From positions 132,652,096 to 132,716,095 of the forward strand of contig CM051455.1 in assembly GCA_028274465.1 (NCBI GenBank): a stretch of 64,000 nt of DNA. The letters are read 5' to 3'. The stretch comes from Plantago ovata (Eukaryota; Streptophyta; Magnoliopsida; Lamiales; Plantaginaceae). The notes beneath the pieces were generated by a model, which saw nothing but the letters and a program-made list of their open reading frames with translations, did no database searches and was not told where the DNA came from. Shown here one piece after another: positions 21,168-33,083 of this stretch (its first letter is position 1; each line of letters begins with the position of its first letter). The position numbers were made by a program, and so were the translations under genes.

Positions 21168-21604
21168 TTTTAGCGTTTGATTAATTCAGGATAGATAGAC
21201 AGACAGACAGATAGATATTCACATGTTCAAAATGTTGTGGAGTCCAAATTGAATTAATAAAATGACTAATAAGGTATGGGGTGAGAGATTAGGATAAGGA
21301 ATTGGACAAGGAAAGTTACAATGGTCACGTAAGTCGTAACATATTGCAGCTAGCTATGTTCCCATTGGTCCTTTTTTTTTTGGTACTCAATCCTGTTCGG
21401 CTAAATGTTACAAAGTCCAAATTGTTTTTTTTTTTTTTTTTGAAGGAAAGTCCAAATTGTTTTGGGACCAGCCCCAACAAACGGCCTCAACTTTTATATT
21501 ATCCATGCAAGTCTCATTGTAATATTTGTATTTAATCTAATCAGAAATCATATCCATAGCAGTTTAGCAATTAGCTATTTTTGTTAGCTTCTAAACAGTG
21601 ATGG

Positions 21605-21642
<38 letters not shown>

Positions 21643-21960
21643 TTTATTTATAGTATAAAATATTATTAATCAAATCTGAACCATACTAAATACATTGAAT
21701 TGAACCGAACATAACATAGCTTAATCTACCAATATCTAATAAGTTATTATCTCAAATTTACTGTAGTTTACTGTTCAAAATCACTGTAAGTTACTGTATT
21801 GCTGTAGCAAGGATTGTTTTGTGATTTAGTCTAAATCTGGGGGATATATGATGAAATCTCACTTGATTGTGGGGCTAGATGTATAATTATTGTATTTTGG
21901 TGGCTGGCCAATTTTAAAAATCCTACTAACTGAGGGGTACATGTGAAACTTTTTTAGTTT
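21168..21960. other. P450 upstream region and AT-rich spacer
   Basis: The first 60 bases carry the array 5' flank with GATAGACAGACAG repeats. A T-run lies at 21424-21440 and a (TA)n tract at 21609-21640. I see no gene. Confidence 0.6.
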
Positions 21961-24192
21961 ATTGTCTTTTTTGACATAATTTGTCTCCAATTGGATTCTA
22001 CTTTCCAGTTGCTCGTACAGACACTCCGCCGTTTCACCTGCAACAACAGTTTATTTAGTAACCATCGCATTGAATGCGGCACATTTCCCTCCTCTGGTGA
22101 TGATGGTAATTCCGACCAAATTGCAAAGTGGGAGTACTTTGCTGTCAAATATATAAGGTATGTGTGGCTGATTGAATTTTAGGGCTATGGTGGTGCAGTG
22201 CTTTAATAGGTAATTATTCTTTTTCGTTTCTTCTATTTCCTCCTTTTTCTTGATGCCATATTATTTCTCTGAGTCGTGTTCTTCTTTTCCCTAAAAACAG
22301 TTCTTGTTCCTTTATTGTGTTGGTGTTGCTGCAGTTTTCAGCTTACTACTTCCTCAGGTTTGATTTCTCAATCTTTATTTTCACCTTCTTTATCTCACTT
22401 AGATTTCTTTCACATAATTGTTGTGTTCACATTGTTTGCAACTTCATTCAGCTATAGAGTGACGAGCTTATTCCTTATTCAAGGTTTGAATTTTGATTTT
22501 GTTCCATGAGCTGATATGGTTTGTGTTTATGTAAGGAGTGGTTGACCGAATTGGGACTGCAGAGGAGTGGTGTTAGGAGGGTCTTACCGAAACAGACTCA
22601 GGTGCTGTTTACACACCCTTCCCCTTTTGGATTTCATTTTATGCATTGTATTTTTCATTCCGGTTCTGTTCTTAGAGGGCGATGCGTAGTTTGTCTCTTT
22701 ACAAACTGTAAATGTTATTGGCTTCATAGATAATAATGTGAAGATCGAGGAAGTCCATGTTCCACTGGAAGGATTCTGACGGTTGAGGACATGATAATTT
22801 CAAAACATAGGTCTATACAGTCAGATTGATTCATTTGTTAAATTTTTAGACTCCCAGAAATAATCCATTCAAAATAGTTTTCCTATCATATATGCCTTTT
22901 GTGTTGTAAGGATGGTGTGATATGTTTAGGCACATATTGGCTTGTTTTTAACTTGTTACTCTTTTATAGATCAGCTGTATATTTATTTATCTATAACATA
23001 GCTGAAGTTTCTTAGATATTGTGCTCATTATATTCTCGCTCGCTGCAGATGATAATCAACTGGTAGTTGTTGGTTGTAGTTTTGATGTTGGTGGTGTTAT
23101 GGAGCTGGGGCTCTCTAATGTGGTCATTCGTCTTGATTATGTGGCAGGTACTTTATATTATTCCGATATGGATTTTAAATTGTTTGAGGAGGTACTAATT
23201 GTATACTATATCAGAGTGTTCTTTTGTTTCATTTGTGTTTGTCAGGTTTTATTATTGTTCCATGCTTGTGTACACAAAAATAAAAACAAGATATCACAGT
23301 GTGTGTCTTAGTGAAGGGTTGTGTGGAAAGAAAACTTATTTGGTACTGTTAAGTGTATGTTAATTGGAGTTTAAGCCTTTGTGAGTGTTTCTCTGATTTT
23401 CACTGTTTATCCATAACCTCATCAACTAGCTTTGGCATTTATGCTCTGTGCAGGCAATAATATTTGGAGTGTCAATAATGCACTGGAGACACGAGGGGCT
23501 GGTTTAGTCTTTCCACAAGGAATTGTTGATAGTGTGGATTTCGTTGGTGTGTCTCCTGGAGGTTCCGCTGGTATTCAAAGAGTTATCTTACCGGCAAGTT
23601 TCATCGGGGGATCGCATGATTTAAGACGTTGTTACATGAATTCACTTGCAGTGGTGCTGAAATATGGGCGGTCAGGTTATCTTTCTCACAATGACTTGCA
23701 GTCAGGTAACTACAAGTTTACAATTCCAATTGAAATATGGTGCATTTTGTTTATGTTTTATAGTCAACACGCCTCTAATAGATTCCTATCAATGTAGGTA
23801 CAGTTCTGCAGGGGAAAAAAATAGCCACCAGTAAAGACTTCAAAGAGTATAAAAATTATGAGGGCCAAAGAAATTGGATTGAAGCTCCACCTCAAAATAT
23901 GCACTGCAAATTTCAGGTCCTTTTGTGTATGGCATGTATAGAATATGGATGCAATACTTATAGACCTAATATTATGTGGGAAGAAGCATCTTGTGAGTGT
24001 TATTAACTATATGTCTCATGCGACCTATTTTAGGTGTCATTTGGAACACAATTTTGTCTATATGTGTTGAGGCATGACAATATTGTATTAACTTTTACGA
24101 ATGTGGATTTCTTGGCATATAAATCCTTCTGCGAAAATTATAATCGGGGCACTTGACAACACACCGTGTTACACACGGTGCAACATTCCTAG
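21961..24192 (+). mobile_element. Helitron relic (right end clear, left end not fixed)
   Basis: The right end has the Helitron 3' signature: an 8-bp stem hairpin CACCGTGT-TAC-ACACGGTG at 24162-24180, then 12 bases ending CTAG (24189-24192) before a T. Inside, 23454-23705 encodes GGSAGIQRVILPASFIGGS and MNSLAVVLKYGRSGYLS, which resemble the Helitron-like N-terminal region of Rep-helicase proteins. The usual phrase after it is changed and the frame soon ends, so the transposase is decayed. Other exon-like pieces (about 22000-22160, 23047-23147) may be captured DNA. I could not find a convincing 5' TC end, so the left coordinate is arbitrary. Confidence 0.65.
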
Positions 24193-24413
24193 TAGAGCAT
24201 ATATAACACAAGTTAGTAAGTAGTCAAGTACCATGTAGTATGTACTACATTTAAGAGCATTTTCGACTATCAAAAAAAGTACTATATAGTACTAGTGTTT
24301 TATTTAGCTCAAACGATCTATCTGAATTTAGAAAATATAGAGCCCACTCTAATACTGATCATCTACTTTCGCAACCTAGCTAATGTCACGTTGACAATTA
24401 TTCCGAACCTTAT

Positions 24414-24776
24414 TATTCGAAATAGGGCTTAGGCACAAGGCAGAGTGGATTTTTCTTGTGCATAGCAAGTCCAGGCAGAACCTCAGTGTCAATATCTTCT
24501 TTCTTCAACCCACAAGGCAACTCCCAATCGAATGAATACACAAGATTCACAATAAGAAGCTCCACATTAGCAAGCCCCATCGAGATTCCAGGGCATCCCC
24601 TTGCCTAGCTCCAAATGGAATCACCTCAAAATCGTGACCTACGACAGTAGAAGTGGAGCTGGTGGATACAGTCCCAAACTCTCCTTTATCACTGCTTTTA
24701 GATCAATATGGGAGTTTTCGCACGTCTTTTTCGTTTACTATACCTTTAGTCCCAACTAAGTCCCTGATTCCATATT
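24414..24776 (-). pseudogene. P450 exon-2 relic with deletion
   Basis: The C-terminal end is recognisable (stop at 24414-24416, then PYF and the MHKKNPLCL region). The haem-loop region has a frameshift (CCCCTTGCCTAGC in place of the intact sequence), and about 165 bases are missing after it before the EEDV region. It lies at the start of duplicated segment B and corresponds to the smaller relic at 3079-3182. Confidence 0.85.
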
Positions 24777-25098
24777 CCTCTTTTAGTTTCCATTCTATTA
24801 TCAATCCCTTCCAATCAACTGTTATTAAGCTTGGTTTTGCAATCCCTATTGAATTGAATGAGAATCTGTAGTTTGGGTCACAACAGACTCTAGGAGAAGT
24901 AAGATCAGAACAAATAGTTTGAGGATCAACACTAAATTAATTATTACTCCATTATCTTAGATTCGACAGACAGCATTGAGTAGAACTTTTATGACTGAAA
25001 CTTCATATATATATCTAAAACAAATTCAATGAAGATCATCGAAGTTACATACAACCGATTAACAACAACAGAATCGAAACAACTGTAAATCGTCCTAT

Positions 25099-25872
25099 TC
25101 ATTCAACGATCTCTCCTTCCTCAATATCCAAAACTATATCATCATCATCATCATCATCATCTTCGCTATAATAATCATCCGGTTTCAAGCGCAAACCAAG
25201 TTTCTCCAGAGGGTTTTCCATCCTATCAAGCGAGCAACCTATCAATAATTCAAACTCTTTGACGATATCCATGTTGTCATACACATCGACCGATTCTTCC
25301 ATCTTTTCCAATGCTAACCTTGCTGCCTTTCTTTTTTCATCTCGCTCTTGTCTTCTTCTGAACTCGACGACTTCTTTATCCCGCTCCTGTGTTTTCACCT
25401 GCTGTTCTTCGTCTCGCTGCTGCTCTTTCAACTCAACTCTGGTTCTGTTTTGCATGAACTTTTTGGCAGCTGCGATTGCATCCTTCAACGGATCAGATAT
25501 AACGACTGCAGGCTGCTTGGTCTCTTCAGGGCAATGGACTACTTGTTGTTCGGTTCGGGCCGATGATGAAGATATCTTTCGTAGTTTTGGTGCTCTTTCA
25601 GGGCAAACCACGGATCTTTCAGGAGCACGCTTTTTGGGAAGACATGGTTTGTCGTGACAGCTGGTTTTTGTGATCTTGACGGCGGAAGAAGGTTTCTCAT
25701 GGCAGACATATGGTACTTTCTTCTGGCATGTTTTAGACGTCTTGAGCGATGGTTTTTGGTGGCAAGTTTTCGTAACCGTGGGAGGTGCAACAGCAACTAT
25801 TGGCCGAACACCTTCTTTGAGGCTAATCCTGAACTTGAGGGATGGCATTGGCTGCGCCTGCACGGTAGTCAT
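25099..25872 (-). CDS. GTE-like acidic protein without bromodomain, copy 2
   Basis: The 257-residue paralogue of the gene at 14729-15586 has the same start, charged helix (RKAARLALEKMEESVD), NPLEKLGL phrase and Asp-rich EEGEI end. It lacks the two extra KTSKTCQKK repeats and has a few small in-frame indels near the coiled coil. Almost all differences keep the frame, so both copies appear to encode protein. The family relation to GTE C-termini is inferred from local resemblance only. Confidence 0.75.
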   Translation of the reverse strand: MTTVQAQPMPSLKFRISLKEGVRPIVAVAPPTVTKTCHQKPSLKTSKTCQKKVPYVCHEKPSSAVKITKTSCHDKPCLPKKRAPERSVVCPERAPKLRKISSSSARTEQQVVHCPEETKQPAVVISDPLKDAIAAAKKFMQNRTRVELKEQQRDEEQQVKTQERDKEVVEFRRRQERDEKRKAARLALEKMEESVDVYDNMDIVKEFELLIGCSLDRMENPLEKLGLRLKPDDYYSEDDDDDDDDIVLDIEEGEIVE

Positions 25873-26004
25873 GATCGATCAATGGAACTTGAACTCAACT
25901 CTCTGCAATTAATTAATGTAATCTCTGCGGTAATTGTCTTGTTGTTTTCTTTCTCTTCTCTCTGGTTTATGCAAGCGTCTCGTTTGTTGCTTGATCATGC
26001 GTCC

Positions 26005-26013
26005 TTTATATAT
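26005..26013 (-). promoter_or_regulatory. Putative TATA box of GTE-like copy 2
   Basis: ATATATAAA on the minus strand, about 135 bases upstream of the ATG at 25872, in a context nearly identical to 15719-15727. Confidence 0.55.
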
Positions 26014-27118
26014 GGCAAATGTTGTTCGTATTTAATTAGGTAAGTACTTTCTGTAGGGTTTAATTAAGGAAATTTTTTTAATATATACGTTCGCTGATTA
26101 ATGTAAACTACTTTCTTTACTTTTAAATAAGGAAAATTTCATTTATTTATTTATATTAATTAATATTAATGTTTCTATTTATAAATGTACGTACACTTGC
26201 TTATGAGATGCGCAAGTTAAAAGGTTAGAAGATACTCCGGGTTTACTATTAACTATATATCCTATTAACTATAGTGTTAGTCCCAATATAAATTTGACAC
26301 CTGGTGAAACTCTTTACAATTTTATCTTCTTCAATTTTTTTTTTTTAACTCAATTGGTGTTAAAACCGAAAACTGATCGTCTTCTCCCCATCAACACCGT
26401 TCACCCACTGGCTGCACGCTCCGATCCTCAGTCCTCACTGCAACCCCACGATAAAATAAATTATCAATTACTCCCCAAAGTCCTAATTTCTAAATCAAGT
26501 TTTCTGAATAGATGATCCATCTCCCAATTTCATAAACAAAACTTCTTTGTACTTTAATTGGAATTAATTCCGTTATTGTTTATGATGGTGGAGGAGTACC
26601 GAAGTTCATAATCGTGGTTTGGTCCCCACCGACTACGTACTGTGGCTGTCATATAGACACCGGGCTGCTTGAAACTCGAATCTCCATACATGCATTCTAA
26701 GACAAAATAAAAGCTCTTTTATTTATGATGCATAACATTTATTTTTCTTCAATATATTGCTAGTAATATAAAAATTCAACATATTTTTCATCAATAGTAA
26801 CCGTAATTGAAACATTAACAACTAGTTTTAATCAAAACAAAATAAAATCAATCAACCAACGTCAATACATAATTAAGAGGAATGCAAGGCAACAATCTTA
26901 GCCCAAAATGAAAATCAACAAACCATATGACGTCTCTCGCAAGCACAATAAAGTGATAAATTAACATCTTTGGCCAACACAATATTATTGTCTATCTTAA
27001 TGAAATGAAAATTAACAAAATTTAAAGAAGCTAGTAGTAGTATGTGATTTCCTAAATGATGCCGTCCACACACAAATAGAGATGGTATAGACGCGACAAG
27101 AAAAGAAAAAAAGAATGA

Positions 27119-27238
<120 letters not shown>

Positions 27239-27363
27239 CCCATTCGGGAGCCCAAATCCCATTCGGGGGGAAAAATCAATCTCAATCCCGCTCAAAATAA
27301 TGTCGGAATTATTCGAGAAATCTCAATCGGAATCGGGAATTTCCCAAATTCCCATCCGAAACA

Positions 27364-27735
27364 CCCAGCCCTAAAGTCTAATTAGGAGATACAGTACAAA
27401 ATTATGTATAAATCCCAAACTTTGTCAAAAATTTATTTTACCAATTTCATTGTTTTAATTCTATTATGGTGCTGGATTTCTTTTGTTTGGAACGGACTAG
27501 ATCAAGTACAATTTATTTTTTATTTTTTATTTCTTTATATATATCCAGGTATTGAATCCAATTTGGTTGAAACTATCATAATGAAACAGAGGAAACAAAA
27601 TGAATATTTATGTATAGAGCATAAATTCAATAGAAAAACCTATCTGTGCTACCCATTCCATTTATTTATTTATATTAATATTAATGTTTCTGTTTGTAAA
27701 TGTACGTATACTTACTTATGAGATGGGCCCACATC
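27364..27735. repeat. Third copy of the GTE-like upstream block
   Basis: This matches 15922-16282 (shared AGGAGATACAGTACAAAATT and TGTAAATGTACGTA). In copy B the corresponding block is missing from its expected place near 26140, so this one probably arose by a separate rearrangement. Confidence 0.75.
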
Positions 27736-28611
27736 AAGATTTAATTGGGGCACACAATATAGTTAATATAGTGGCTAAGTTAACCCTGGGGGTACGAAAA
27801 TATACACCACACTAGCTAAAATAGTAAAACAAAGACCGAAGATATGATATGAAAATTATTTTTTGAAGATATGATAAAATTCCATGTATGAAATTTATAT
27901 CCAATGTTGCGTTTACCTAACTGTAGCACATTTTGCGCTTATCTTTATCAGCCAATGTAGAGGAAACACAGTAAACATCTGAAGTTCTAACTTCTACCAC
28001 AATGAAGCTTGCATATGCTCATTGATTATGGTATCACTCAAATTAAACACGTTTTCTACCAAAGTCGAAATGGTTTGATCACATTTTTCCAAATTCACAG
28101 ATGCCATGAAATAAAAAAAAATCATAGAACAGCGCTACAAATATATCCAAATTAGTGGAAATAATTGCAGAAACAAAAAGGCCCTGCATTTACAAGATAA
28201 CAAATAAGGAACATGAATGACTACGTGATCGTCTTAATCTAGGTACGTACTGGTGTACTATTTTGATAATTACAGTAAAAATTAACCCTTATTATAAAAG
28301 TCTCAGTCTCTCATCTCCAAATTTCCATATCTCCCAACATCTCAATATATGTTCATACGCCAAGCCACTCCACCAAAACAAACAAACACAAGCCCTCACT
28401 CACTCACTCTCAGCCACGACAAAGCTACGTCTTTCTGGCCATTGTATATCCAAACCGAAACATGTAGGTGCATGGCCATCACACAAGTACCGTATCCAAG
28501 TTGTTAATGAACTTCAGATAAACCAGAGATGTTGACAGTGTGTTTTCAGGGAGCTTATTCACAACATGAATGTGGAACTTTTAATATGCCCACCAACATA
28601 ATACATTTTAG

Positions 28612-28670
28612 GGGAGTCATAAGGTGGTACAGCGGTAGGAGCAGTTGTAATATTTGTCGTTTCAAAAAAA
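28612..28670 (+). mobile_element. Very short SINE-like insertion with target duplication
   Basis: A 59-bp insert begins with a tRNA box A-like GGTGGTACAGCGGTAGG and ends TTTGTCGTTTC plus a poly-A run. It is flanked by 16-base direct repeats differing once (28596-28611 and 28671-28686). The head and tail resemble the longer SINE at 36185-36373 but the box B part is missing. Confidence 0.65.
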
Positions 28671-29128
28671 ACATGATACATTTTAGATCATAATGGCAAG
28701 AAACACATGACACATGATCATTTGACACATAGGATCACTCAGACACTTTTCATGATTTAATACAATTCTGTTTGAATCATTCCTGAAACAATGTTTTTCT
28801 GGACTTTGAATACTTGTCCTGTTTCTATTTTTATTTTTTTACTTTATTCACTTTCTAAATTTTCACGATTGTAGATTAAGGAAATATGGAAATAAAATCT
28901 GGAGATTGTCTATGATAATGGTACATGTTTGGTTTAAACAAAAAAAAAAAAAGAGCATCTATATATCAAACACCCACCAGATATACTTAGAGCCAGTACG
29001 TTCGATCTGATTCTGCTTCATTTAGTCGATCAATCTTGTGTTTCCAAACATGTGCCAGATTCTCAACAAGTTATTTGATCAGACCCTTATGCAAACCAAT
29101 ATTCCAATGTGACAACTGATATATCACA

Positions 29129-30887
29129 TCAATTGAAATAGGGCTTAGGCACAAGGCAGAGTGGATTTTTCTTATGCATAGCAAGCCCAGGCAGAACCTC
29201 AGTATCAATATCTTCTTTCTTCAACCCACAAGGCAACTCCCAATCGAACGAATACACAAGATTTGCAAGCAGAAGCTCCACATTAGCAAGCCCCATCGAG
29301 ATTCCAGGGCATCCCCTCCGCCCAGCTCCAAATGGAATCACCTCAAAATCTTGACCTATAACATCAATGTTCGAATTCAGGAACCTTTCAGGCATGAAAT
29401 CATTTGGATTATCCCAGGCCTCGGGGTCCCTTGCCAAGGCCCATGCATTAATATAAACCATGGTCTTTGGTGCGATCTTGTATCCGGCTAGTACAGTCTC
29501 TTCAAGTGTCTCTCTAGGTAGTAAAAGTGGAGCTGGTGGATACAATCTTAAAGTCTCCTTTATTACTGCTTTTAGATATGGGAGTTTTTGCACGTCTTCT
29601 TCGTTTACTGTACCTTTAGTCCCAACTAAGTCTCTGATTTCCTTCTGCAGTTTCATCATTGCATTTGGCTTCTTGATCAGGGTTGTCATGCTCCAAATTA
29701 TTGTTGCTGCACTTGTATTCGTTCCCGCTAGTATAATGTCCTGTTTAAGGACCGATTAGTGAACACATAAAATCATCAGTTAAAAAAAAATTGTTTATAT
29801 TTATTTGTAACATGATAACCAGAAAGGAGTTTGCAGAGCCTAATCTGGAAAGAAAACTGAAGCAGAACACCCATGGCCACCAGATTTAATTACATCCACT
29901 TCTATCTGATTCTGCTTCTTTTAATCAATCGTTTTCCTAATAATATTCGAAAGTGTTTGCAAATATGTTCTAGAGCACATTGATTTCTTAAACATATGCA
30001 GCAGAAAAATGATTCTTTCTTACCATGATGACAGCTTTGATGTGATTCCATGTGAGATCAATTGAAAAGGACTTGTCATCTTTCAGCTGAATCAAGACAT
30101 GAAGCAGATCAGGATTCGGAGTACTTTCCGAAGACAGATGCTCATCAATGAGCTCCTTCAAGAAATGATCTGTGTCTTTAAAAGACTTATGAAGCCGAGA
30201 CATCATTCCATTCACTCTATCAACCCAACCAAACAAGGGCAGATAATCAGAAAAGAAGAGCCCTACTTCCATAGCTTGGTGTTCAATCATTAGCTTGTCG
30301 AATCTTCGTTTTTCAGATCCCTCTTTGCTGTAGTCCTTTCCAAAAGCCACTCTGCAAGTTAAGTTAGCTGCAAAGAACATCACCATTTCACTCAAATTTA
30401 TAACATCATGGTCGTTGGACACGTCTCGGATCACACGTGACACTTCTTGTTCACGGATAGGCCTAAAGAACTGTACTTGTTTGGGGCTGAGGAGATGAAG
30501 TACACAAATCTTTCTCAATTCTCGCCATGAATCACTGTAAGTCGAAAGCGCTATGTCCAAGCCATTGTAAGACAGAACGTAGCATCCATGATGCTTTGGC
30601 CGCCCACTGAAGGCGAAGTCTTGGGTTTTGAGTGCTTCTTTTGCAAGTTTCGGGGATGAAAGTACAATAACCGGAACCTTGCCCAAGTTCATGGACATGA
30701 TAGGGCCGTACTTTTGGGAGAGTTTCCAAAGGTGGACATGGGGTTCGGAAGTGAAGAACTGATGAATGTTTCCGATGAAAGGTAAGCGAGGCGGACCTGG
30801 TGGCCGGAGAGATTTAGGGTTTGTCTTGAAGAGGAGGATAAGAGAGAGGAGAGGGGTGATGAATGCAGCAAGCAAGAGTAGGATCAT
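29129..30887 (-). CDS. Cytochrome P450, CYP71 clan, array copy 3 (I-helix AGTNTS)
   Basis: Exon 1 is 30887-30024, exon 2 is 29740-29129, giving about 491 residues. All usual motifs are present: anchor, PPGPPRLPFIGN, WRELRKIC, KETLRL (ExxR), PERF and FGAGRRGCPG with Cys near 432. The oddity is the I-helix, which reads AGTNTS instead of AGTDTS, so the acidic residue before the conserved Thr is Asn (about residue 296). In P450s this acid-alcohol pair helps protonate bound oxygen, so activity may be reduced or altered. The 3' flank is shared with the gene at 520-2320. It is otherwise unbroken. Confidence 0.92.
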
Positions 30888-31445
30888 GTTTATCCTCTGT
30901 TGTTGTTCACTGTTTGATTAATTCTGGGTTTGATTATTATAGATTTATAGACAGATAGATATACATACATGTTGTAGATGACAACAATGTAATTGTCATG
31001 CTTTACAAAATATACACCACACTAGCTAAAAATAGTATAACAAAGACTGAAGATATGATAAAATTTCATGTATGAAATTTATATCCAATATATATCTCAT
31101 GTGACACAGTGTCAATGACTCAGTGTCCTATCTCGACTGACTATGAATAAACGAAATCAGCCTGCTACCTTGGGGGTGTTCGCATGCGGGGTAGACGCTG
31201 GTTACTATAAAAACAAAGACCGAGTATAGGCGAGTCCACTCATAATGATGGTTAAAAAGTATACTAACTACAGGTGTAAGTAGTAAAACATGCAAAACCA
31301 CTCATAAATAAACTTGTGTGTTCTATAGGCTGTTCAGAACCAAAAGATTAGAATGCACATAACTCTACCCAGCGGATTATCTACAAGTCATTTGATCAGA
31401 CCCTGAAGCAAAGCAATATTCTAATGTGACAACTGATAGATTACA

Positions 31446-33047
31446 TCATTTGAAATAGGGCTTGGGCACAAGGCACAGTGGATTTTTCTTGTGCATAGCA
31501 AGTCCAGGCAGAACTTCAGTATCAATATCATCTTTCTCCACCCCACCAGGTAACTCCCAGTCGAACGAATGCACAAGATTAGCAAGCAGAAGCTCCACAG
31601 TAGCGAGGCCCAACGAGATTCCAGGGCATCCCCTCCGCCCAGATCCAAATGGAATCACCTCAAAATCTTGACCTATGACATCAATGTTCGAATTCAGGAA
31701 CCTCTCAGGCACGAACTCGTTTGGATTATCCCAAACCTCAGGGTCTCTTGCCAGGGCCCACGCGTTTATATAAACCATGGTCTTTGGCGCGATCTTGTAT
31801 CCGGCTAGTACAGTCTCTTCAAGTGTCTCTCTAGGTAGTAGAAGTGGAGCTGGTGGATACAATCTCAAACTTTCCTTTATCACAGCTTTTAGGTAAGAGA
31901 GTTTTTGCACGTCTTCTTCGGTTACTATACCTTTTGTCCCGACTAATTCTCTGATTTCGTCTTGCAGTTTCTTCATCGCATTTGGGTTCTTGATCAGGGC
32001 TGTCATGCTCCAAATTATTGTTGCTGCACTAGTATCAGTTCCAGCTACTATTATATCCTGTTAAGAAACAGATTAGTAAATTAACACAAAAATCAAGATA
32101 TAATCTCAAAGTGTATTCAAAATATATAACAGATCACATTGATTTCTAACACATGCAGCAGAAAATTGACTCATGCTTACCATGATGACTGCTTTGATGT
32201 GATTCCAGGTGAGATCAATGGAACAGGAGTTGTCCTCTTTCAGCTGGATCAAGAGATGAAGCAGGTCAGGATTCAGAGTACTTTCCGAATTCAGATGCTC
32301 ATCAATAAGCTCCTGGAAGAAATTATCTATGTTTTCGAAAGCCTTACGAAGCCTAGAAATCATTCCATTGACCTTATCAACCCAACCAAACATGGGTAAA
32401 TAATCAGAAACAAAAAGCCCCCCTTGCATAGCTTGGTGTTCAATCATTAGCTTGTCAAACCTCCGCTTTTCGGATCCCTCTTTGCTGTAGTCCTTACCAA
32501 AGGCCACCCTGCAAATTAAGTTCGCCGCAAAGAACATCACCATTTCACTCAAATTTATAACACCATAGCCCTGATTAGACACGTCTCGAATCACCTGTGA
32601 CACTTCTTGTTCACGGATAGGCCCAAAGGACTTTACTTGTTTGGTGCTCAGCATATGAACCACACAAATCTTTCTCAATTCTCGCCATGAGTCGCTGTAA
32701 GTCACGAAAGCTATGTTCAAGCCACTATAAGACAGTACATAACACCCGTAATGTTTTGGCCGCCCACTGAAGGCGAGGTCTTGGGTTTTGAGTGCTTCTT
32801 TTGCAAGTTTTGGGGAGGAAAGTACAATAACCGGAACCTTGCCCAACTTCATCGACATAATGGGACCATACTTTTTGGAGAGCTTCCATAGGTTGACATG
32901 GGGGTCGGAAGTGAAGAACTGATGAATGTTTCCGATGATTGGTAGGCGAGGCGGACCTGGTGGCCGGACAGATTTCGGCTTTGCTTTGAAGAGGAAGATA
33001 AAAGAGACTAGAGGGATGACCAATGCAGCAAACAAGAGTAGGATCAT
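31446..33047 (-). CDS. Cytochrome P450, CYP71 clan, array copy 4
   Basis: Exon 1 is 33047-32181, exon 2 is 32057-31446, intron phase 0; about 492 residues. It has the anchor, PPGPPRLPIIGN, WRELRKIC, AGTDTS, KESLRL, PERF and the haem loop FGSGRRGCPG (Ser where the others have Ala) with Cys near 433. It is intact and most like the gene at 19567-21167. It is the outermost member of the minus-strand array; the next P450, at 44261, is on the other strand and of a different subfamily. Confidence 0.94.
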
Positions 33048-33075
33048 TTTTAGCCTTTGATTAATTCAGGATAGA

Positions 33076-33083
33076 TATATATA
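33076..33083 (-). promoter_or_regulatory. Putative TATA box of P450 copy 4
   Basis: A TATATATA block 29-36 bases upstream of the ATG at 33047, at a position similar to the AT-rich block in the other array promoters. Its nearness to the ATG would leave a very short leader, so the call is weak. Confidence 0.3.

Larger units (their letters stand above)
24777..26695. repeat. Segmental duplication, copy B (unoccupied)
   Basis: From about 24830 this matches 3180-3311 and continues without break into sequence matching 14591-16745. The single CTTAG at 24956-24960 is the unoccupied target of the Ty3/gypsy insertion in copy A. It includes the second GTE-like gene. Confidence 0.9.

Noticed and set aside
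28263-28535. Plus-strand open frame
   Set aside because: No homology and ordinary composition; most likely chance.
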